Positions 8,415 to 16,363 of a DNA stretch of 64,000 nt are shown here, in pieces (position 1 is the first letter of the stretch; each line of letters starts with the position of its first letter). This stretch comes from Candidatus Aquidulcis sp. (GTDB lineage: Bacteria > Chloroflexota > Anaerolineae > Anaerolineales > UBA4823). Under the pieces are notes generated by a model. That model saw only the letters and a list, made by a program, of their open reading frames with translations. It was not told the origin of the DNA and ran no database searches. The stretch is from positions 18,325 through 82,324 of the forward strand of contig DYIZ01000005.1 in NCBI GenBank assembly GCA_020723385.1, in the 5' to 3' direction. The translations under genes and the position numbers were made by a program.

Positions 8415-8428
8415 AACCCCTGGGGTCT
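8396..8428 (+). terminator. hairpin overlapping the stop of secreted protein B
   Basis: A 12-bp perfect stem (agaccccagggg / cccctggggtct) with loop gttttgaaa containing the TGA stop. It resembles the GACCCTAAGGG arms of the leader repeats but with C/G replacing T/A. Only a short T run follows, so termination strength is uncertain. Confidence 0.6.
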
Positions 8429-8440
8429 TCGATTCTCGAC

Positions 8441-8446
8441 TATAAT
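8441..8446 (+). promoter_or_regulatory. -10 element TATAAT six bases before RNase D ATG
   Basis: TATAAT, then aaacgc, then ATG 8453. Transcription would begin at about the start codon and no Shine-Dalgarno sequence fits in between, so a leaderless mRNA is inferred. Confidence 0.6.
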
Positions 8447-8452
8447 AAACGC

Positions 8453-9586
8453 ATGTTTGTAGAAAAAATATCAACGCCCAACCTCATTACCAGACCCGCT
8501 GACCTCCAGCGGCTCGCTGATACGCTCTCGAGGGAGCCGGTCATGGCTGTAGACACCGAATCCAACAGCCTGTACGCCTACCGTGAGCAAGTCTGCCTCA
8601 TCCAGTTTTCGACCCCCGCCGCCGATTTCCTGGTTGACCCGTTCTCATTGCCCGATCTCTCCTCGCTGGCCCCCATCTTTGCCGACCCCAAAATCGAAAA
8701 GGTCTTTCACGCCGCCGAGTACGACATCATCTGCCTCAAGCGGGATTTTGGCTTCGAGTTCGCCAACCTGTTCGATACCATGCTGGCGGCGCGCATCCTG
8801 GGCCGCTGCGAGATCGGCCTGGGATCGGTGCTGAAAGCCGAATTCGGCCTGGTGCTCGATAAACGCTTCCAGCGCGCCGATTGGGGACAGCGCCCCCTGC
8901 CTTCGGATCTACTGGCTTACGCCCAACTGGACACCCATTACCTGATCCCCCTGCGCCAGCGGTTGTACGACGCCCTCCAGAAAGAGGGGCGCTGGCCCCT
9001 GGCGGTGGAAGACTTCAACCGGATGCGATCGGTGAACGGCCGGGTGTTGGACGGCGAGCCGTTGAGCTGCCTGAATTTGAGCGGCGCGCACGACCTGACG
9101 CCGCAGCAGGCCGCCGTCTTGCAGGAATTGTGCCAGTATCGCGACATGGTCGCCCGCACCCAGGACCGCCCGTTGTTCAAAGTCCTGGGCAACGACACCC
9201 TGGTCGCTATCGCCGCCGCCTGCCCCTCCGGGTTCGATGATCTAAAGCGGCTGCCAGGAATGTCCCAGGGGCAGCTTCACCGGCATGGGAAACAGCTCTT
9301 ACAGGCCGTGGCGCGCGGCATGAAATCGCCGCCCCTGTACCCCACCCGGTCGCCGCGTCCCGACGAGCGCTACCTGTCCCGCCTGGAAGCGCTGCGCCAA
9401 TGGCGCAAGGCCACCGCCCAATCCTGGGGCGTCGAATCTGACGTGATCCTGCCGCGCGACCTGCTCCACGCCCTGGCCGAAGCCAACCCGACTCACCCTG
9501 AGGCCCTGGAAGAGGTAATGGCCGATTTTCCCTGGCGGCGTGAGCACCTGGGCGAACAAATCATGGCATTATTCCGGCGCGGTTGA
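8453..9586 (+). CDS. rnd: ribonuclease D
   Basis: 377 residues. A 3'-5' exoribonuclease of the DEDDy class that trims tRNA and other small RNA 3' ends. The N-terminal exonuclease domain (~1-190) shows Exo I AVDTES, Exo II VFHAAEYD and Exo III LAYAQLDTHYL, giving the four acidic residues and the Tyr. One HRDC domain follows (~212-290), and the C-terminal ~85 residues resemble a second HRDC-like helical region. ATG 8453 is preferred to the longer frame from 8153, which overlaps the secreted protein and its hairpin. The next gene is also an RNase, 22 bases downstream. Confidence 0.93.
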   Translation: MFVEKISTPNLITRPADLQRLADTLSREPVMAVDTESNSLYAYREQVCLIQFSTPAADFLVDPFSLPDLSSLAPIFADPKIEKVFHAAEYDIICLKRDFGFEFANLFDTMLAARILGRCEIGLGSVLKAEFGLVLDKRFQRADWGQRPLPSDLLAYAQLDTHYLIPLRQRLYDALQKEGRWPLAVEDFNRMRSVNGRVLDGEPLSCLNLSGAHDLTPQQAAVLQELCQYRDMVARTQDRPLFKVLGNDTLVAIAAACPSGFDDLKRLPGMSQGQLHRHGKQLLQAVARGMKSPPLYPTRSPRPDERYLSRLEALRQWRKATAQSWGVESDVILPRDLLHALAEANPTHPEALEEVMADFPWRREHLGEQIMALFRRG

Positions 9587-9608
9587 CCATCATCCCGAGA
9601 GGCTACTC

Positions 9609-11000
9609 ATGAAAATCACCTTCCACGGCGCAGCCCAAACCGTCACCGGCTCGCAGCACCTGATCGAAGTCAATGGCTCACGCCTGCTCCTGGAGTGCGG
9701 CATGTACCAGGGGCGGCGCGCCGACACTTACGAACGCAACTGTAATTTTGGGTACGAGCCGCGCGAGCTGGACGCGGTCATCCTCTCGCACGCGCACATT
9801 GATCACAGCGGCAACCTGCCCAACCTGGTCAATAACGGCTTCAGCGGGCCGATCTTCGCCACCCCGGCCACCGCCCACCTGGCTGACCTGATGCTGCGCG
9901 ATTCAGGACACGTGCAAGAAGCCCAGGCCGCCAACATCAGCTATCATCGCGCCCGGCGCGGCGAGCCGCCCGTCGAGCCATTGTACACCGAGGAAGACGC
10001 CGCACAGGTCAAGCCCCTCCTGCGCGGCATCCCATACGACCAGACTTTCGAGCCAGCCCCAGGCGTTACCGCCCGGTTCATCGAAGCCGGTCATATCCTG
10101 GGGTCGGCCTCAGTCTACCTTGAGCTGGAGGAAAAAGGGCGCAAAGTGCGGCTGTGGTTTTCGGGCGACATTGGCCGCCGCCAATTGCCGATCCTGCGCG
10201 ACCCGGTTCTACCGGGCGAGGTGGACTATCTCATCATGGAGAGCACCTACGGAGACAAGCCCCATCGCAGCCCGGAGGCGGCCTTCGACGAGATGCGCGA
10301 AGTCATCCTGCGCACAGTGGCGCGCGGCGGCAAGGTGGTCATTCCGTCCTTCGCGGTCGGGCGCGCCCAAGAGCTGGTCTATAACCTGCAAAGAATGCAC
10401 CAGGATGGCGACCTGCGGCACATCCCGATTTACGTGGACAGCCCGCTGGCGGTCAACGCCTCCGAGATCTTCAAACAGCACCCCGAATGTTTCGATGAGG
10501 AAACGTTGAAGTTAATCCGGCGCGGCCACCCGGCACTGGAATTCGACCTGCTCACCTACATCCAATCACTGGACGATTCCAAGGCTCTCAACCTGCGCAA
10601 GGATCCCATGGTCATCATCTCCGCCTCCGGCATGGCGGAGACCGGGCGGGTCGTCTATCACCTTCGTTACAGCATCGAAGACCGGCGCAACACGGTGATG
10701 ATCGTTTCCTGGCAGGCTCCCGAAACCCTGGGACGGCGGCTGGCCGAGCGAGAGCCGTATGTAAAAATAATGGGCGAGACCTACACCCGCCGGGCGGAGG
10801 TCGCCACCATCGGTGGATTGTCAGCGCACGCCGGGCAAGATTTCCTGCTGGAGTACGCGGGAGCCGTCAAGGGCTGCGCCAAACAGATTTTCCTCGTCCA
10901 CGGAGAACCCGATGCAGCGACTGCTTTGCGAGAAAAGATGGCCGAAAAAGGGATTAAGAACGTTGTTTACCCCGAGCAGCAAACGGTGGTCGAAATTTGA
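9609..11000 (+). CDS. beta-CASP metallo-beta-lactamase RNase (CPSF73-like)
   Basis: 463 residues. The MBL core begins MKITFHGAAQTVTGSQHL and carries the metal motif SHAHIDHSG (~58-66); downstream metal ligands are GHILGS and FSGDIGR. The beta-CASP insert holds the ISASGMAETGR block, and the final LSAHAGQ and VHGEP motifs complete the family pattern. This matches the bacterial RNA-processing exonuclease group related to Ysh1/CPSF73. It follows RNase D by 22 bases and probably shares its transcript, giving a small RNA-processing operon ahead of a tRNA gene. The substrate is not predictable from sequence. Confidence 0.93.
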   Translation: MKITFHGAAQTVTGSQHLIEVNGSRLLLECGMYQGRRADTYERNCNFGYEPRELDAVILSHAHIDHSGNLPNLVNNGFSGPIFATPATAHLADLMLRDSGHVQEAQAANISYHRARRGEPPVEPLYTEEDAAQVKPLLRGIPYDQTFEPAPGVTARFIEAGHILGSASVYLELEEKGRKVRLWFSGDIGRRQLPILRDPVLPGEVDYLIMESTYGDKPHRSPEAAFDEMREVILRTVARGGKVVIPSFAVGRAQELVYNLQRMHQDGDLRHIPIYVDSPLAVNASEIFKQHPECFDEETLKLIRRGHPALEFDLLTYIQSLDDSKALNLRKDPMVIISASGMAETGRVVYHLRYSIEDRRNTVMIVSWQAPETLGRRLAEREPYVKIMGETYTRRAEVATIGGLSAHAGQDFLLEYAGAVKGCAKQIFLVHGEPDAATALREKMAEKGIKNVVYPEQQTVVEI

Positions 11001-11020
11001 TTCCCGCCAGTTGAAAATCG

Positions 11021-11029
11021 TGCTATAAT
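11021..11029 (+). promoter_or_regulatory. extended -10 promoter of tRNA-Ser
   Basis: TGC-TATAAT forms an extended -10 element about 36 bases before the tRNA 5' end, a normal distance for a short precursor leader. No clear -35 box is present. Confidence 0.5.
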
Positions 11030-11064
11030 CGCCCCGCTCTGAGGAATTAGATTAGCGAAAACCT

Positions 11065-11152
11065 GGAGAGGTGCCAGAGCGGTTGAATGGGACGGTCTCG
11101 AAAACCGTTGTGGAGCTAGTCTCCACCGTGGGTTCGAATCCCACCCTCTCCG
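11065..11152 (+). tRNA. tRNA-Ser(CGA)
   Basis: An 88-base class II tRNA. The acceptor stem ggagagg pairs with cctctcc (11145-11151), followed by discriminator G. The anticodon arm acggt-CTCGAAA-accgt gives anticodon CGA, reading UCG. A long variable arm (tgtggagctagtctccac) identifies serine. The T arm is gtggg-ttcgaat-cccac. CCA is not encoded. Its last bases, 11139-11155, recur as an exact 17-base copy at 45194-45210, consistent with use as an integration site. Confidence 0.97.
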
Positions 11153-11155
11153 CAG
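11139..11155 (+). repeat. putative attL: tRNA-Ser 3'-end direct repeat, left copy
   Basis: The 17 bases tcccaccctctccgcag span the 3' strand of the T stem, the acceptor 3' strand, the discriminator and three flanking bases. They match 45194-45210 exactly and in the same orientation. Tyrosine-recombinase islands typically duplicate this part of tRNA genes. Confidence 0.6.
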
Positions 11156-11538
11156 TTACTTAATCCTGTTCCATTCAGGATGGATAGAAACGCAATAGTC
11201 GGTTGAAGCGCAATTAAAGCATTTTCTCGTACCCAGGCTCCTTCGAGGACAACCGAAGGAGCCTTTTCTTTCGATTGGTGAACGTGCGTCCCAGCGAGTC
11301 AGGTTAGACCTGAGCAAGCCGAGCAATGTCATTGTGGCACACAACTTCTCTTGTTGCAATTGAACGCTGTTCGTCTACCCGGGCGAGGACGGTTAGTGCA
11401 AGATCAGGAAACATTTTCGGGGCGTGGTAAGGCAAGATGAGGTTCATGAACGCAGCCAAAGACAGCGCAAACGCGATCATCCACTTCTCGGGCTGACAGG
11501 GTGCGATCCAGCCCAGCCAGAGGCTTCTGACTGGCAAA
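11156..11538. other. gene-poor junction after tRNA-Ser
   Basis: This 383-base stretch holds no gene I can support. It contains a terminator hairpin (11235-11270) and two overlapping minus-strand frames (11156-11359 and 11304-11558) without recognisable motifs. An 84-residue frame at 11304-11558 could be a decayed gene, but I cannot place it in any family. Confidence 0.5.
11235..11270 (+). terminator. intrinsic terminator downstream of tRNA-Ser
   Basis: An 11-bp perfect stem (aggctccttcg / cgaaggagcct) with an 8-base loop is followed by ttttcttt. This is a good intrinsic terminator on the plus strand, about 80 bases past the tRNA. Confidence 0.8.
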
Positions 11539-11727
11539 TTGTATACCGTGATCATCACTGTGAGAGATGACGATGGCAGTCAGGATAGCAGTGGCTTTTT
11601 AGTCACCGTCGATCCCTTCTGGTATAGAATCTACTTGCCGCTGATCCAACAGCAATCTCTAACTGATAACGGCTGTATAGCACTCTACCCTGGAGTTGCA
11701 GGGAAACATGGAAAGGATAGCCAATGA
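11539..11727 (+). pseudogene. C-terminal remnant of a secreted PKD-domain protein
   Basis: The frame reads YTVIITVRDDDGSQDSSGF, the last strands of a PKD domain, then a WYRIYLPLI tail of the kind that ends many Chloroflexota surface proteins. The rest of the PKD domain and the signal peptide are missing upstream, where no compatible frame exists. It is read here as a decayed gene fragment. The frame ends TGA 11725-11727, overlapping the next ATG as ATGA, probably by chance. Its position next to the tRNA agrees with an integration scar. Confidence 0.6.
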
Positions 11728-12611
11728 CATCTTCTTCTGTCGAACGAAAAATCCGCTCTCAGTTGTCAGTTGCCCGTTTCATGCAGGCGTACCTGCCGCT
11801 CGCAGTGGAACGCTGGCTGCTAAAGCTAAGCATGACCGGGGTACGGCTAGAAGCTGGTGTGAGCCGTGAAGTGGTGTTTGCAAACGGCGTGCGGTGTGAA
11901 TGGATCATTCCCAAAAACAATCGGCCAGACCAGGCGCTGATCTATCTGCACGGCGGCGGTTTCGTTCTCGGGTTGACACCGCTCCATCTTCCGATGGCAG
12001 CCTATTTGGCGCAAAAGATGGGCCTGCGCGTGCTGATGGTGGATTATCGCCTTGCGCCGGATTATCCATTTCCTGCGGCATTGGATGACTGCGTCGCTGC
12101 TTATCGCTGGCTGTTGAAACAGGGCATTTCGCCTCAAAACATCGTGCTGGCAGGCGATTCGGCTGGCGGTAATTTGACTGTCACATCGTTGATGGAACTG
12201 CGCGACAGTGGTGACCCGCTGCCTACGGCGGCGGCATGTCTCTCACCTGTGGCGGACCTCACCGATAGAGATAATCAGCAGAAAGGGTTCAAGGATCCGC
12301 TGCTGCCTCCCAAAGCAGTGAAGTTTTATAGTAAATCTTATGTGGGGCACAGCGATGCCCACAATCCCTTGATTTCGCCCGTATTTGGCAATTGGAACAG
12401 CCTGCCGCCGGTGCTGGTGCATGTCGGAGAAGATGAGATTCTGCGCGAAGATGCGATCCGTATCTCGAGTTTGGCAAAAGCAGCAGGTGTTGATGTGCGG
12501 CTGGAGATTTACCCGCGCATGTGGCATGTATGGCAGCTTTTTCTGACGTTGCCGCAAGCTGCTCAATCACTGGATGACATAGCACAGTTTCTTCGATCGC
12601 ACTTGGGATAG
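11724..12611 (+). CDS. alpha/beta-hydrolase esterase, hormone-sensitive-lipase family
   Basis: 295 residues. Cytosolic carboxylesterase-type enzyme. The oxyanion motif HGGGF (~75-79), nucleophile elbow GDSAGGN (Ser ~148), the acid in VGEDEILREDA and the catalytic His in PRMWHVW are all present and correctly spaced, so it should be active on small acyl esters. No signal peptide. The N-terminal cap (~1-50) is typical of this group. It is first in a plus-strand run with an MDR oxidoreductase 94 bases downstream. The natural substrate is unknown. Confidence 0.92.
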   Translation: MTSSSVERKIRSQLSVARFMQAYLPLAVERWLLKLSMTGVRLEAGVSREVVFANGVRCEWIIPKNNRPDQALIYLHGGGFVLGLTPLHLPMAAYLAQKMGLRVLMVDYRLAPDYPFPAALDDCVAAYRWLLKQGISPQNIVLAGDSAGGNLTVTSLMELRDSGDPLPTAAACLSPVADLTDRDNQQKGFKDPLLPPKAVKFYSKSYVGHSDAHNPLISPVFGNWNSLPPVLVHVGEDEILREDAIRISSLAKAAGVDVRLEIYPRMWHVWQLFLTLPQAAQSLDDIAQFLRSHLG

Positions 12612-12705
12612 GTTACCAACTTCCACAAATCCTGACGGGGTTCTCCACAATTTCTCCACAATGGATTGATACTCTTGAGGAAATACTAATCAGGAGATTC
12701 GATTC

Positions 12706-13686
12706 ATGAAAGCTGCTGTTTTCCAATCCTATGGTTCACCAGATGTGTTGAAAATTGAAAACGTCGAAAAACCCAGCCCCAGAGATGATGAAGCGCTGGT
12801 CAGAATCTATGCTTCATCGGTCAACCCGGCGGAGTGGTACACGATGACCGGTTTGTTCGTCGCCCGTCTTGGCGGCGGGCTGCTCAGACCCAAGGACACC
12901 CGTCTTGGCGTGGACTACGCCGGAGTAGTTGAAGCCGTTGGCAAGGATGTGACCGGGATCAAACCCGGGGATGAAGTCTTCGGCGCACGAAGCGGAGCGT
13001 TTGCCGAGTACGTGTGCGTGAAGAATCACGTTTACGCAAAGCCTGCCAATATCACCTTTGAGCAAGCCGGATGCACCGCGGTCGCGGCGATCACCGCCCT
13101 GCAAGGGCTGCGCGATCATGGAAAAGTTCAACCCGGGCAGAAAGTGCTCATCAACGGCGCATCGGGCGGCGTGGGCACATTCGCCGTGCAGATTGCCAAA
13201 GCCCTCGGAGCCGAAGTGACCGCCGTTTGCAGCACACGCAACGTGGAGATGATCCGCTCGCTGGGCGCGGACCAGGTCATTGACTACACCAAAGAAGATT
13301 ACACCCGCAGCGGCAAGCGTTACGACCTGGTTCTCGACATCGCCGGGAGCCATCCGTGGCGCGAGAACAAGCGGGTGCTGAACCCCCAAGCCATCTACGT
13401 CATCGTCGGCGCGCCGAAATCCAATCGCTGGCTCGGACCGCTGACGTATATCATCAAAACGCGTCTGGCCGCGTTGGGCGCCAGCCAGAAAGTCATCTTC
13501 TTTGTCGCCAGTTTCAAACGTGAAGACTTCCTGCTGCTCAAAGACCTATTCGAGCGCGGGCAGGTCAAACCGGTTGTAGAAAAAGCCTACCCGCTGGAAA
13601 AAATCGCCGATGCCATGCGCCATTTGGGAACAGGTCACGCCTGGGGGAAAATCGTTGTTACAATAGGAATGAATGGCAAAAAATAA
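12706..13686 (+). CDS. MDR-family NAD(P)-dependent oxidoreductase (quinone reductase-like), copy 1
   Basis: 326 residues. The N-terminal GroES-like half begins MKAAVFQSYGSPDVLKIENV and contains the GVDYAGVVEAVG signature (~65-76). The Rossmann half has INGASGGVGTFAVQIAKALGA (~146-166), the nucleotide-binding loop. Zinc ligands of classical alcohol dehydrogenases are absent, placing it with zeta-crystallin-like NAD(P)H:quinone or enone reductases. A good Shine-Dalgarno (caggag) precedes ATG 12706. A clear paralogue is at 15343, on the other side of a cysteine desulfurase gene. Confidence 0.9.
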   Translation: MKAAVFQSYGSPDVLKIENVEKPSPRDDEALVRIYASSVNPAEWYTMTGLFVARLGGGLLRPKDTRLGVDYAGVVEAVGKDVTGIKPGDEVFGARSGAFAEYVCVKNHVYAKPANITFEQAGCTAVAAITALQGLRDHGKVQPGQKVLINGASGGVGTFAVQIAKALGAEVTAVCSTRNVEMIRSLGADQVIDYTKEDYTRSGKRYDLVLDIAGSHPWRENKRVLNPQAIYVIVGAPKSNRWLGPLTYIIKTRLAALGASQKVIFFVASFKREDFLLLKDLFERGQVKPVVEKAYPLEKIADAMRHLGTGHAWGKIVVTIGMNGKK

Positions 13687-13724
13687 AAGCGGCTGTTCGA
13701 TGCGGCAATTGGAAAGGTAATCTG

Positions 13725-15284
13725 ATGGAAATCCAGTACTTTGAGTTTTTGAAACATCTATTTCGCTTCAATCGGCATGTCTATCTCGACAATAATGCGA
13801 CAACGCCTTTGAGCAGTCATGTTCAGAGCAAAATGAACCATGCGTTGAAACATCATTTCGGCAATCCGTCGTCGTTCTATGGCGCTGGCAGGCGATCGGC
13901 CGAAGCGATGGAACAGGCGCGGAAGCAAGTATCACAGGTCATCCATGCCGACCCGTCCGAGGTCATTTTTACCGCGTGTGCCACCGAATCCAATAATGCG
14001 GTGCTCAAATCGGTCGCCGCTCACTTTTATCCCCGCAAGAAAAAGATCGTTTCCACACCGATCGAGCATCCTTCCGTACTGAATACACTGGCATACCTGA
14101 AAACCCAGGGGGTGATCGTAGAAAATTGCCCGGTGGATCACCAAGGGCATGTATTGCTGGCTGAATTGGAAAAGCGAGTGGATGATGAGACTTTTTTGGT
14201 CTGCTGCATGTTAGCCAATAATGAGACGGGTGTCATTCAAGATCTCAAGGCTGTGACAAAAATCGCCCGGCAGCATGGCGCGCTGGTGCTGACGGATTGT
14301 GTGCAGGCCCTGGGGAAGATACCGATTGATGTCCATGCCTGGGGCGTGGATTACGCCTCGTTTTCGGCGCATAAACTCTATGGACCCAAAGGCATTGGCG
14401 CCCTGTATATCAAAGAAGGCAGTCCTTTCACACCGTTGCTGCATGGCGGTCATCAGGAAAGCGGGATGCGGGCTGGCACCGAAAGCGTCCACAATATCAT
14501 TGGATTTGGCGCCGCCTGTGAGGAGGCGGACAAACTTCTGGCTCATGCTGAACAGACCCGGGCGTTGAAGCGGCAATTGATCCAGCAGCTCAAGGAGATC
14601 AAACCAGATTGCATTATCAATTCACCGGAAGCAGAATCAGAGTGCCTGCCAAACACCATCAGCATCACCTTCCCGGGCGTGGAGAACGCTGGGCTGATGG
14701 GGATCCTGGATTACCGGGGGATCGCGGTCTCAGCCGGTTCAGCGTGCAGCACCGGGGAAGACGCGCCCTCGCATGTTTTGAAAGCGATCGGCTTATCCGA
14801 CCAGGCCGCGCGGGAGACGATTCGGATCAGCCTCGGTCAGCACACCTCGGCCCAAGACATCCGCTACATGACCCGAGTGGTTAAGGACTACCTTGAAGAT
14901 CGAACCCCGTTTGTCAACATGCTCGCGCCGGCTCAACTGAATGAAAACGTTCTGTTTGACAAAAACACCTTCATCCTGGATGTGCGCCCCCCCGATGATC
15001 GGAAAAGATTCAAGGGTCTGCCGAATTCACATGAAGTTGATCCATTACGGGTCGAAAAATATATAAGGCAACTGCCAAAAGAAAAGCAGATTCTGGTGTA
15101 CTGTCCGGGCGGAGGGCTTTCGGTCATGATATCGTATTACTTGAAAGCAAAAGGGTTCAAGCGTGTAACCAATCTGCGGGGCGGGCTGGATAGTTGGAGA
15201 AAGAGACGCAGCGATTTATATCAAAAATATGCCGGACAAAATGTGACCGTGCTTCAACCAGATTCGGCGGAAGGCGTTCGATAA
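13725..15284 (+). CDS. cysteine desulfurase with C-terminal rhodanese domain
   Basis: 519 residues. Residues ~17-400 form a NifS/IscS-type PLP enzyme: VYLDNNATTP at the start, PLP lysine in SFSAHKLYGPKG (~217) and the persulfide cysteine in SAGSACSTGED (~341). Residues ~415-515 form a rhodanese domain with TFILDVRPPDD, active-site cysteine loop VYCPGGGLS (~459) and NLRGGLDSW. The fusion should transfer the cysteine-derived persulfide directly to the rhodanese cysteine. Lengths of both parts are normal and no frame break is needed. It sits between two MDR oxidoreductase paralogues with gaps of 38 and 58 bases. Confidence 0.93.
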   Translation: MEIQYFEFLKHLFRFNRHVYLDNNATTPLSSHVQSKMNHALKHHFGNPSSFYGAGRRSAEAMEQARKQVSQVIHADPSEVIFTACATESNNAVLKSVAAHFYPRKKKIVSTPIEHPSVLNTLAYLKTQGVIVENCPVDHQGHVLLAELEKRVDDETFLVCCMLANNETGVIQDLKAVTKIARQHGALVLTDCVQALGKIPIDVHAWGVDYASFSAHKLYGPKGIGALYIKEGSPFTPLLHGGHQESGMRAGTESVHNIIGFGAACEEADKLLAHAEQTRALKRQLIQQLKEIKPDCIINSPEAESECLPNTISITFPGVENAGLMGILDYRGIAVSAGSACSTGEDAPSHVLKAIGLSDQAARETIRISLGQHTSAQDIRYMTRVVKDYLEDRTPFVNMLAPAQLNENVLFDKNTFILDVRPPDDRKRFKGLPNSHEVDPLRVEKYIRQLPKEKQILVYCPGGGLSVMISYYLKAKGFKRVTNLRGGLDSWRKRRSDLYQKYAGQNVTVLQPDSAEGVR

Positions 15285-15342
15285 ACGCCAGGTTACAGGA
15301 TCAACGTGTTGCAGCCATTACCCGATAGAAAAGGATTTCATC

Positions 15343-16314
15343 GTGAAAGCTATTCGTTACGAAACTTTTGGTAAGCTCGAGGCGCTTCAACTCAGAGAAG
15401 TCGCCCAGCCTATCCCAAAGGATCATCAAGTGTTGGTGAAAGTTCACGCCGCTTCCATCAATGCACTGGAATGGCGGCGATTTGCCGCGCCCTCGTTTGT
15501 AGCGCGCTTGATCACCGGCGGGTGGCTCAAGCCCAAAGACACCACCCTTGGCACAGATGTCGCCGGGCGCGTGGAGGCTGTGGGCGAAAATGTCACGCGC
15601 TTCAAACCCGGCGATGAAGTGTTTGGCTGCGCGCATGGTTCTTTCGCTGAGTTTGTCCTGGCGCGTGAAGCCTATCTGACCTTGAAACCAGCGAATCGTT
15701 CTTTTGAAGAAGCCGCCGCCTTGCCGATTGCGGCGCTCACCACATTGCAGGCGATTCGCTGCGCAGGCGGGATTCGCCCTGGCCAACAAGTTTTGATTCA
15801 AGGCGCTTCGGGCGGAATCGGGATGTATGCGGTTCAACTCGCCAAAACTTCCGGCGCAGAGGTGACCGCCGTGTGCAGCACGCGGAATCTCAACCTGGCG
15901 CGTTCGTGGGGAGCGGATCATGTGGTTGATTACACCCAAGAAGATTTCACGAAAAACAACGCAAAATATGATTTGATTTTAGCCGTCAACGGCTATCACT
16001 CGTTGTGGGCGTATCGCCGCGCGCTCAAGCCGCAAGGCGTGTATGTCTTTGCAGGAGGCGCTTTGCGGCAAGTTTTAGAAGCCCTATTGTTTACGAAATG
16101 GCTGTCGCAAAAAGGCGGCAAGACGTTGAGGAACATGGGCATCACGAAAATCAATCCAGACGATTTGGCGCAGCTCGGTGAGCTGCTGCGAGCCGGAAAA
16201 CTCGCGCCTGCCATAGACCGCAGTTATCCACTCAGCCAAACCGTGGACGCGCTGCGCTATGTCATCGAAAACCACGCGCAAGGCAAGATCGTTATTGAAG
16301 TCTTCAAAGACTGA
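15343..16314 (+). CDS. MDR-family NAD(P)-dependent oxidoreductase, copy 2
   Basis: 323 residues from a GTG start with aaaagga upstream. It is similar along its length to the gene at 12706: the same ASSVNP-type block (AASINALEWRR here), GTDVAGRVEAVG, QGASGGIGMYAVQLAKTSGAEVTAVCSTRN and GKIVIEV end. Zinc-binding residues are absent. Sequence has diverged enough that different substrates are likely. It is the last gene of the esterase-MDR-desulfurase-MDR run; a new promoter lies 38 bases after its stop. Confidence 0.9.
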   Translation: MKAIRYETFGKLEALQLREVAQPIPKDHQVLVKVHAASINALEWRRFAAPSFVARLITGGWLKPKDTTLGTDVAGRVEAVGENVTRFKPGDEVFGCAHGSFAEFVLAREAYLTLKPANRSFEEAAALPIAALTTLQAIRCAGGIRPGQQVLIQGASGGIGMYAVQLAKTSGAEVTAVCSTRNLNLARSWGADHVVDYTQEDFTKNNAKYDLILAVNGYHSLWAYRRALKPQGVYVFAGGALRQVLEALLFTKWLSQKGGKTLRNMGITKINPDDLAQLGELLRAGKLAPAIDRSYPLSQTVDALRYVIENHAQGKIVIEVFKD

Positions 16315-16351
16315 TCTTCCGATCTCTTTCTTCTCTACGCCTCTTGTATCT

Positions 16352-16357
16352 TATAAT
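16352..16357 (+). promoter_or_regulatory. -10 element TATAAT six bases before response regulator ATG
   Basis: TATAAT, then tcaccc, then ATG 16364, the same leaderless spacing as at 2778 and 8441. No good -35 box. Confidence 0.6.
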
Positions 16358-16363
16358 TCACCC

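Noticed and set aside
11304..11558. 84-residue minus-strand frame after tRNA-Ser
   Set aside because: No recognisable motif or ribosome binding site; kept only as part of the gene-poor interval.
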